This document shows, one piece after another, positions 18,301-22,042 of a stretch of DNA of 22,042 nt; position 1 is the stretch's first letter; every line of letters starts with the position of its first letter. Origin of the DNA: Branchiostoma floridae. Its lineage: Eukaryota; Chordata; Leptocardii; Amphioxiformes; Branchiostomatidae. The DNA lies in the NCBI RefSeq assembly GCF_000003815.2, contig NC_049986.1, positions 10,997,900 to 11,019,941 of the forward strand. Reading direction: 5' to 3'. The translations under genes and the position numbers were made by a program. The notes below the pieces were generated by a model. The model was not told where the DNA came from and searched no databases. It saw only the letters and a list, made by a program, of their open reading frames with translations.

Positions 18301-19945
18301 ACTTGACGAATATCACTTGATATAAAGATGTAGAGCTAATATCTACGAGACACTTCAGGTGTATTTTCTTATGATGGACTGCAAGGAAACTTGGTGTTCC
18401 ATGTGCCAGTAACACTACATGGGTCTAAACAAACGAATAAGTACTATGTAAAGTCAGTAATATAACATAATTGAACAATGACGGCTTGTAACACATAGTA
18501 CTTACATCTGTGAACTAGGTTAAAACAACAAGTGACCAAGTGCTGGGACAAGACAAACCCAACATGTTGAAGAACAGCACTTAGGTCAAAAGGGTCACCG
18601 TCAATTATCCACGCATTCCTCAACTCTTAACAGAGATGTCATGTTGTAAGGGAAAGGTCGGCTAGAAAGAACTGACATCATTGCGAGAAATACAAATCGC
18701 CAAAGGTGACAGGCGGCTGTCATCGGACAGTCGCAGAAATCATAACCTTGGACTCTGTAAAAATACCTCTGACTTAACTCGCGACTGCAAAACTTTACTT
18801 TCTATTTTCATGAGATTGAAACAAACGTTCACCAAGGCGGGGGTCGTAGCAATCCTTACATATGGCCCTTAGATGACCCTTGGTGAGTTAAAAAGTTCCG
18901 TAAATTGGAAGGAACAACTGTTACAGTGGCCGGGGTTTGGTGAGTGACGAATGCAATTATCGGCGTGACTTCCTGTGGTTTCCAGGTTTCCAAGACCTAC
19001 CCACATACCAAATATCACTTCAATCCATTCAGCCGGTCTTCAATTTGCTGGTTTCTACATACATACATACATACATACATACATACATACAAACGCTACC
19101 CAAAACATAACCAGCTCTCCGAAAGTAATTATGACAACACAAAATAGAACAGTAACCTCATACCTGTACAAATTGTTCTGATTATGCAAAGACATTCATT
19201 CACATCGCCAAAACATTTGCTGCATTATGTACACCGACAGAATAGACTAATCTACTCACAATGTTCATAATCCAACCAACCACTACATGATGTGACTAGA
19301 TAACATATGGACTTATACACATTAATCATTCAAAAAGAACTATCTTCCATAGAAATTGTTTATTTGGCGAAGATATGTGTTCGAGGAACTCTAGTTTTAT
19401 CTTATATTTTCAAAATTTGTGTGGCATGGGGGAAAGGTAAATGCAGCTGACTTTGGAAATACATTTGCTCTGTTTGCCTCATTGACCTCGTTTTCGATGT
19501 ATCATGGCCGCCGCGAGAGAAAGGTGTACAGTACACACATCACCGGCGGTATGTTCGAACCCACGGCATAAGATCGGTAACGCAGCTGGATTCAAACCCG
19601 CAACCTCTCGGTCACGAGGCGAACACAATACCACTGTGCTACGCAGTCCCACTGTGCTATGCCACCCACACCGCCGAACAAACCAACGAATAAAAGCAGC
19701 AGCACACACACACAAGCAAACAAATATACTAGAATTTTATGAGACGCCCAGTCATATGCTTCTATTTTTGCAAGGCACGGTACACTTACCCAAAGAGAAT
19801 TGTAGGTTTCTTCGAAGAATGGAAATGCAATACTGAGACTCTGTTCTCCCGAAGAGCTGTCATCCGCGGGAGAGTCCAGAATGTCTGCAGTACCGGGCCC
19901 GTACGGGTAGAAGGCGGCATTGCTCACTGGAGGGCTCCTGTTTAC
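9253..19945 (-). CDS. NIDO domain + C-type lectin domain protein (seven exons, 5' end missing)
   Basis: The spliced minus-strand coding sequence joins 19945-19790, 16475-16173, 14268-14131, 12507-12345, 11803-11632, 10803-10663 and 9370-9253. Every intron is GT-AG and every junction keeps frame (0,0,0,1,2,2), giving 396 residues to a TAG stop. Residues ~1-240 form a nidogen-type extracellular NIDO domain: [13 protein letters not shown], then IAGYFTDI and a YHRET block, then [18 protein letters not shown] and finally GRWYRRVD. Residues ~254-396 form a long-form C-type lectin domain starting [12 protein letters not shown], with the WIGL landmark as GFWIGLTD and conserved cysteines in [19 protein letters not shown] and KSICV. 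The Ca-site-2 motifs (EPN/QPD and WND) are not conserved, so classical Ca-dependent sugar binding is doubtful. No signal peptide exon was found, so the N terminus is incomplete or the first exon lies beyond the window. Secretion is inferred from the domains. Confidence 0.88.
9497..9720. repeat. (GT)n-rich microsatellite tract
   Basis: Imperfect GT/TG repeats with GCGC interruptions; on the transcribed (minus) strand this is a CA-rich tract about 130 bp upstream of the last lectin exon's acceptor. The 99-codon His/Thr frame read from it is an artefact of the repeat. Confidence 0.9.
10215..10320. repeat. Interspersed repeat shared with 13852-13975
   Basis: Shared words in the same order are GAC[T]GAAACGTTGAT, TTTTAACAAAAATA, AGTGACAAT and GGAATAGTCATACCT. 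The two copies lie in different introns of the lectin gene. Family unknown; no inverted ends are visible. Confidence 0.6.
10324..10600 (+). mobile_element. LINE 3' end: C-terminal reverse transcriptase fragment plus 3' UTR
   Basis: The plus strand encodes, from 10324 to a TAA at 10504-10506, [20 protein letters not shown], then [10 protein letters not shown], then a FKEHLQ word. The FPRT..EWN.L....V.A...FK pattern is the C-terminal tail found after the reverse transcriptase domain in CR1/L2/RTE-type LINEs. The following ~95 bp (GCCACGCCGAGTGCCTGAG, then GCGGTTTTACCGGCTATATA) looks like the element's 3' UTR. It is severely 5'-truncated, lies antisense within the last lectin intron and ends about 60 bp from the exon F donor. 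Confidence 0.65.
10663..10803 (-). CDS. NIDO-lectin exon F: WIGL segment of CTLD
   Basis: It is 141 bp, phase 2 to 2, with acceptor TTGATCATAG and donor GACGG|GTAAGG. It encodes [20 protein letters not shown], then [17 protein letters not shown]. The WIGL core and the W.DG and YTNW words are standard CTLD landmarks. At the position of the calcium-binding EPN or QPD tripeptide the sequence reads GDALAS instead. Confidence 0.9.
10869..11045. mobile_element. MITE-like element with ~44-bp terminal inverted repeats
   Basis: The left end CATAATTCCACCAGGTGCC is mirrored by GGCACCCGGTGGAATTATG at the right. Complementarity continues inward through CTCAAAAAACGTTGT against ACAACCTTTTTTGAG. The element is about 177 bp, has no coding capacity and sits in the intron between exons F and E. 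Confidence 0.8.
11286..11407. repeat. Short GC-cored inverted repeat
   Basis: GTGTATTCTGCATCA at 11311-11325 pairs with TGATACGGAATACAC further right, enclosing a C/G-rich core (CCCTCGGCCCCAGCCC ... CCGGCCGGGC). It is about 100-120 bp, probably a small non-autonomous element or foldback repeat. Confidence 0.6.
11632..11803 (-). CDS. NIDO-lectin exon E: first half of C-type lectin domain
   Basis: It is 172 bp, entering in phase 1 and leaving in phase 2, with acceptor ATTTTTGTAG and donor GTGAG|GTAAGA. It encodes [12 protein letters not shown] (the extra N-terminal Cys pair of long-form CTLDs), then [17 protein letters not shown] with the first canonical cysteine, then NEWLTDQL, i.e. the first two helices of the fold. 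Confidence 0.9.
12144..12304. repeat. (CA)n microsatellite tract
   Basis: Imperfect ACAC repeats ending in a pure CA run that stops 40 bp before the exon D donor; transcribed from the minus strand it is a UG tract. The Cys/Val-rich minus-strand frame here is an artefact. Confidence 0.9.
12345..12507 (-). CDS. NIDO-lectin exon D: end of NIDO domain
   Basis: It is 163 bp, phase 0 entering and phase 1 leaving, with acceptor CCTTTTGCAAG and donor CACAAG|GTACAG. It encodes [12 protein letters not shown], a Pro-rich [16 protein letters not shown] segment and the terminal GRWYRRVD, the usual C-terminal signature of NIDO domains (GRW..RVD). A long GT/CA dinucleotide tract begins 40 bp inside the following intron. 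Confidence 0.87.
12625..12727. mobile_element. Tiny foldback element (~103 bp)
   Basis: CACTGCAGCTAGAGGTCGCT at the left and the inverted AGCAGCGACACTGCAGTG at the right form imperfect terminal repeats of about 25 bp with a ~50-bp centre. It lies in the intron between exons D and C. Confidence 0.6.
12868..12990. repeat. Copy of the intron segment flanking exon C
   Basis: It resembles 14010-14130 in order and spacing: CACAGTAGAGTGCCACCTTA is identical in both, followed by matching CATCCTTT/CATTCTTTTAC, TTGATAACT/CTGGTAACT and GAATGAAGAGGTAGGGTCTA/GAATGAACAGGTAAGGTCTA blocks. It is part of the local duplication that also left a partial exon C copy at 13752. Confidence 0.55.
13203..13345. repeat. 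Interspersed repeat, copy 1
   Basis: It shares long blocks with 14424-14548, including CTCCAATCCCCACC, TATAATGGCCACATTTCTCC, GTCCCTTGACTGGCCGC and ATAGACAG. This copy lacks the terminal inverted repeats that surround the second copy. Confidence 0.7.
13752..13822 (-). pseudogene. Truncated duplicate of NIDO exon C
   Basis: The minus strand reads [21 protein letters not shown]-like codons aligned to exon C's [21 protein letters not shown], including the CACAG|GT donor position (here GTATAA). The 5' half of the exon is absent and replaced by unrelated sequence. The only obvious upstream AG that keeps the frame open would enter in phase 2, incompatible with the phase-0 exon B. I call it a decayed exon duplicate. 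Confidence 0.7.
13852..13975. repeat. Interspersed repeat shared with 10215-10320
   Basis: The second copy, in the intron between exons D and C, immediately upstream (transcript sense) of the decayed exon C copy. The two copies share several blocks of 10-16 identical bases. Confidence 0.6.
14131..14268 (-). CDS. NIDO-lectin exon C: NIDO strand [10 protein letters not shown]
   Basis: It is 138 bp (46 codons), phase 0 to 0, with acceptor TTCTCTACCAG and donor GCACAG|GTAGAC. It encodes [24 protein letters not shown], a Gly/Ser-rich loop and the final NPAQ, matching the NIDO consensus (NTFQ..L.TDG...FNY..I.....GG....AQ). Being symmetric, it could be skipped without frameshift. A degenerate partial copy lies 380 bp downstream in the transcript's intron (13752-13822). 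Confidence 0.88.
14381..14594. mobile_element. MITE-like element with 38-bp TIRs
   Basis: The left 38 bp (14381-14418, starting AATTAGGGGTATGTCCCAAT) and right 38 bp (14557-14594, ending ATACCCCTAATT) are inverted copies with two mismatches. The interior is the interspersed repeat also seen at 13203-13345. It has no coding sequence and sits in the intron between exons C and B. Confidence 0.8.
14881..15240. repeat. Three identical copies of GGTAACGTTTGTTACA
   Basis: Exact 16-mers at 14881-14896, 15044-15059 and 15225-15240, spaced 163 and 181 bp. Each is an imperfect palindrome (GTAAC...GTTAC). The first is preceded by CACGTTACC, making an extended palindrome CGTTACCGGTAACG. The sequences between them are not obviously related. 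Confidence 0.75.
15243..16172. other. Remainder of intron B-C
   Basis: I see no coding exon, RNA gene or long repeat here. Domain continuity between exons B and C (matching phase 0) means no exon is expected. Confidence 0.6.
16173..16475 (-). CDS. NIDO-lectin exon B: NIDO core
   Basis: It is 303 bp (101 codons), phase 0 to 0, with acceptor ATACCCAG behind a long T run and donor AATCTT|GTAAGT. It encodes [11 protein letters not shown], the IAGYFTDI strand, the [10 protein letters not shown] strand, a TAFPAEHG segment and a [10 protein letters not shown] segment, in the order expected of nidogen-type domains. It is separated from exon A by a 3.3-kb intron full of repeats. Confidence 0.9.
16476..17084. 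other. Start of intron A-B, no feature seen
   Basis: Only a G homopolymer at about 16756-16767 and AT-rich sequence are visible. No exon is expected, because exons A and B join continuously within the NIDO domain. Confidence 0.6.
17085..17770. repeat. Degenerate tandem array, about five units
   Basis: A loose motif recurs in the same orientation at roughly 17113, 17280, 17419, 17550 and 17699. It consists of a GATAACTCGAGA-type word, then TGGATG, then a T-rich run with GGTAGGT or GGCAGGT, then TAGCGG/TAGCTG, then GTTCGA.AATGGG and CC(T/C)(G/A)GC. Units are about 110-170 bp and strongly diverged, with several missing one block. No coding frame is maintained across them. Confidence 0.6.
17771..18220. 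other. Intronic stretch, nothing recognised
   Basis: I find no open frame, structured repeat or RNA gene in this part of intron A-B. Confidence 0.5.
18223..18265. repeat. Hairpin GTGTTGCTT / AAGCAACAC
   Basis: A perfect 9-bp inverted repeat separated by 25 bp that itself contains short AT palindromes. Confidence 0.55.
18438..18504. repeat. Hairpin TAAGTACTATGT / ACATAGTACTTA
   Basis: A perfect 12-bp inverted repeat with a 43-bp loop. A further imperfect stem (GACCAAGTGCTG at 18534 with CAGCACTTAGGTC at 18575) follows within 100 bp. Confidence 0.6.
18600..19055. other. Intronic stretch with one short stem
   Basis: There is a TCACCAAGG/CCTTGGTGA inverted pair around 18828 and 18880. Otherwise nothing is recognised. 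The small plus-strand open frames here have no protein features. Confidence 0.5.
19056..19091. repeat. (ACAT)n microsatellite
   Basis: About eight tandem ACAT/TACA units. Confidence 0.9.
19545..19665 (-). mobile_element. tRNA-derived SINE (minus strand)
   Basis: Read on the minus strand: an A-box-like GTAGCACAGTGGTA (complement of ~19630-19643), a CGCCTCGTGACCGAGAGG arm-like stretch, and a B box GGTTTGAATCC (complement of 19588-19598). The A-box region is duplicated 17 bp away (TAGCACAGTGGGACTGCG), and a second B-box-like GGGTTCGAACA lies at 19552-19562. It has no paired acceptor stem, so it is a SINE head rather than a functional tRNA. It sits in the lectin transcript's sense orientation just downstream of exon A. 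Confidence 0.6.
19790..19945 (-). CDS. NIDO-lectin exon A: start of NIDO domain
   Basis: It is 156 bp (52 codons), phase 0 at both ends. The acceptor is a pyrimidine-rich CCTTTTGCCTTCCAG and the donor is CTTTGG|GTAAGT. It encodes the typical NIDO opening, FYPYGPG, then an acidic serine-rich stretch, then [16 protein letters not shown]. The last word continues directly into VNTNG of the next exon, which fixes the junction. A second AG six bases inside (AAACAG) could be an alternative acceptor. Confidence 0.87.
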
Positions 19946-20115
19946 CTGGAAGGCAAAAGGTAGACTGATCCTATAGTTCCACCCTTCTTCGTCAAAACAT
20001 AGAAATATTTACCGGACATTTGGTAAAGCTCCAATTGGCCAGATCGCTAACTATAGCTTTGGTTGAATTGCTAATGTGATGGACAGTCAGTATCGTTCAA
20101 TTAATATTTGTTAAC

Positions 20116-20884
20116 TAAGGCCATGTTGATTTGATTATATGGATGACATCCTCTGGGAACTCCAAAACTGATGCCAGCGAGCGAATAAAAAAAAAGTTTG
20201 GCCAAAAAAAAAAGTTGCCTCCAGTGTGAAATCAAAGTGGCCAGGAAGGTTGAACATAGGACACACATAGTATGGTATACCAACAATTAGGTGTAGGGAC
20301 CAGTACATTATACGGGTGCAAGACATTTTTTTTCTTCTTGGACCAATCCGAAAATAACAGACCTGGAAAAAAATCAGAGGAGCAGGTTTCGCCAATTACA
20401 AAATGGACACACTATGCTATGTCGGCAGGCATTTGGGGTCTAATTTTTACCGGGGGCCAAGAAGACAACAAGAGGAGGTCAAGTAGAGTTTATACTTTAT
20501 AGTCAATTGTACCAAGTTTCTACAGTCAAAGGTACAGAGACAGTTAGCCTTGATTACATGGAGATGGGATTTTTAAATGCCAGTGGGAGTCCAATAATCC
20601 ACTACACAGATTCCTTTGTAGCAAAACTGACCAATTACCATTGTTTTGAGTATTGCCAGTTCTCAAGTTTCCACAGACAATCAGGTCAAGGTTCAGATCC
20701 GGACCTGATTAGACTATGATTAGTTATCTGTTTTCTGATACTTTTTGTCAATCTACGGAATATTTGTGCTCATTTTACAGCTGCTTTACACAAGTGGTCG
20801 AAAACGTTTTTTTTTTTTTTGGAAACGGCCGAAAATTGGTGCGAGCGCGGATGTCATCAATATAATCAAATCAACATGGCCTAA
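20116..20884. mobile_element. TIR family B element, long copy (~769 bp)
   Basis: The left end AAGGCCATGTTGATTTGATT continues to ATATGGATGACATC. It is the inverse of the right end (GATGTCATCAATATAATC, then AAATCAACATGGCCTAA). Ends match those of the 4768-5115 element. The interior is longer and has homopolymer runs near both ends (A-rich at ~20188-20213, T-rich at ~20806-20820), but no transposase-like coding sequence. Confidence 0.65.
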
Positions 20885-20933
20885 TTATAAAAACCCAAAA
20901 AGTCTTACGATAGATAATTATGGCAATAACATT

Positions 20934-21035
20934 TGTGTGTGTGTGTGTGTGTTTGTGTTAGTCTGTGTGCGCGCGCGCGTGTGTGTATGTGTGTGTGCGC
21001 GCGCGTGTGTGTTCGCGCGTGTTTGTGTATGATTG
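20934..21035. repeat. (GT)n/(GC)n microsatellite
   Basis: An imperfect TGTG tract with GCGCGC blocks. The Cys/Val-rich frame read through it is an artefact. Confidence 0.9.
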
Positions 21036-21572
21036 TATGTATTTAAGGGATATTTTTATCTATCTTTTACTCGGTTCACCAGCCAAGGCCTTTCTTCCCG
21101 CCAACCTTGGATAACCAACCACGCTGGGGACCGGAAATCTGTCTCTTTCTGCATGACACCTCCCCGGGGTGCTTATCTTAAAGGCGCCCAGAGCAGTTTT
21201 TGAGTCAAGACATTTTTACACACAGTAAGGTTAAATAACACTATCTCATTGCATATCGACATTTATTGAGCAAAGATTAGACATCGCTGGGTGGTGAAAA
21301 CTTATTGAAAATCTGAGCGCTGCACGTGCCATTATTTCAAATTTTCGGAACGCACGCGAACATGACAAATGAATCCCGAACGCTTCCGGAGATGTCGTCA
21401 CTTGTTCGAATAAAGTTTCGATTTGCGAACGGGCGAATCAGATTCAATTCGCTCGATGACCTCATGTAGTCCATGGGCCAGCACCCCAAATTTCATATAT
21501 CGGTACCCTCCGGGGTGGCAAATTCTCCTTGTTATTTTTGAATAGTAGAAGGCCTGTGGCATATATTTTGAC
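21036..21572. other. Stretch with no supported gene
   Basis: The 61-codon minus-strand frame at 21398-21583 shows no recognisable domain, and I cannot tie it to the lectin gene by a splice site in the right phase. Confidence 0.45.
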
Positions 21573-21614
21573 GTGATAGCCATTCTGGTATGGTAGCTTT
21601 CTACCGGCTATCAC
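21573..21614. repeat. Nested hairpin GTGATAGCC ... GGCTATCAC
   Basis: A perfect 9-bp outer stem. An inner GGTAG-CTTT-CTACC stem-loop sits directly against its right arm. Confidence 0.6.
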
Positions 21615-21907
21615 CCTTCAAACCTATTACCACCTAAATGATCTGGAAATTTCGTGTCTTCAATAAGGGGGATGGGCAAAAAATTAAACATCAATATTTT
21701 TCCACGAAAACTCACAGGCTGGTAGAACCTGCTAAGAGGATCATAAAAATATCAATTGATTTTTGATATTGTGATTCAACACGAAATTATGACTGCCTAA
21801 AATCATATTTTTTGGTGATTTTCTGGTGAAAAATATATACTTTACTTTGCAATATCGTTCATTTATTCACATTACCTATGGGGCCTTGCCTGAAGAGTTA
21901 GACTTAC

Positions 21908-21955
21908 CGTACGTATCCTTGTCTGCATATTAGGCTTTAAATGATCGAAATCCAT
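21908..21955 (-). CDS. Candidate first coding exon of the NIDO-lectin gene (weak)
   Basis: A minus-strand ATG at 21955-21953 opens 16 codons (MDFDHLKPNMQTRIRT) and ends at a strong donor, ACG|GTAAGT, in phase 0, which matches the phase-0 acceptor of the next exon. Against it, the peptide has no hydrophobic leader, which an extracellular NIDO-lectin protein should have. A true leader exon may lie beyond 22042, or this exon may be untranslated or unrelated. Confidence 0.22.
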
Positions 21956-22042
21956 CAATAAAATCCGGAGATATGAATGTGTGAAGAATGACACATCTGC
22001 CAGCTTATAGTGACAATATCGTTGCTAAGGCTGTTGCTAAAG

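Noticed and set aside
19545-19665. Functional tRNA gene on the minus strand
   Set aside because: A and B boxes are present, but there is no pairing acceptor stem and the promoter words are duplicated; this fits a SINE head.
20101-20395. Hydrophobic minus-strand frames as the missing signal-peptide exon
   Set aside because: They lie inside the TIR element at 20116-20884 and have no donor in the right phase; hydrophobicity comes from T-rich repeat sequence.
1-22042. CRISPR array, prokaryotic operon or prophage
   Set aside because: There are no regularly spaced direct repeats of CRISPR type, and the gene structure is spliced and eukaryotic.

Overview
This window looks like nuclear DNA from an invertebrate chordate, most likely a lancelet (Branchiostoma). 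That assignment is an inference. It rests on spliced genes with GT-AG introns, dense small inverted-repeat elements, tRNA-derived SINEs, LINE 3' ends, long CA/GT microsatellites, and gene families (LRR receptors, C-type lectins, nidogen-domain proteins) that are expanded in lancelets. There is no bacterial operon structure, and most long open frames are chance or repeat-derived.

Two protein-coding genes can be supported, and they are convergent. The first is an intronless plus-strand gene (6271-8493) for a 740-residue type I membrane protein: signal peptide, a block of 24-residue leucine-rich repeats, a heavily N-glycosylatable ectodomain, one transmembrane helix and a ~184-residue tail carrying an ITAM-like tyrosine pair. 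The second is a minus-strand gene that I assembled from seven exons between 19945 and 9253. All six internal junctions keep frame (phases 0,0,0,1,2,2). It encodes a nidogen (NIDO) domain followed by a long-form C-type lectin domain (CTLD), with the stop at 9253-9255. No exon with a convincing signal peptide is visible. A candidate first coding exon (21908-21955) is weak, so the 5' end may lie outside the window. The polyadenylation signals of the two genes sit about 40 bp apart at 8722-8772, so the 3' ends meet or overlap.

Region by region. 1-6000 is repeat-rich intergenic DNA: an inverted-repeat element (175-519), a 75-bp-arm palindrome with hammerhead-like core motifs (676-860), two SINE-type copies (2707-3155, 3879-4130), a LINE tail (3379-3790), and two further inverted-repeat elements (4768-5115, 5160-5484). 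6000-8750 holds the LRR gene. 8750-20000 holds the lectin gene, whose introns carry microsatellites, a LINE 3' end, several MITE-like elements, a decayed duplicate of one NIDO exon, a thrice-repeated 16-bp motif, a degenerate tandem array and a tRNA-derived SINE. 20000-22042 contains a larger relative of the 4768 element, a GT/GC microsatellite and a hairpin.

Both gene products should be at the cell surface or extracellular (LRR receptor) or, if a leader exists, extracellular (NIDO-lectin). Each belongs to a class often used in recognition, but nothing here shows that they work together.
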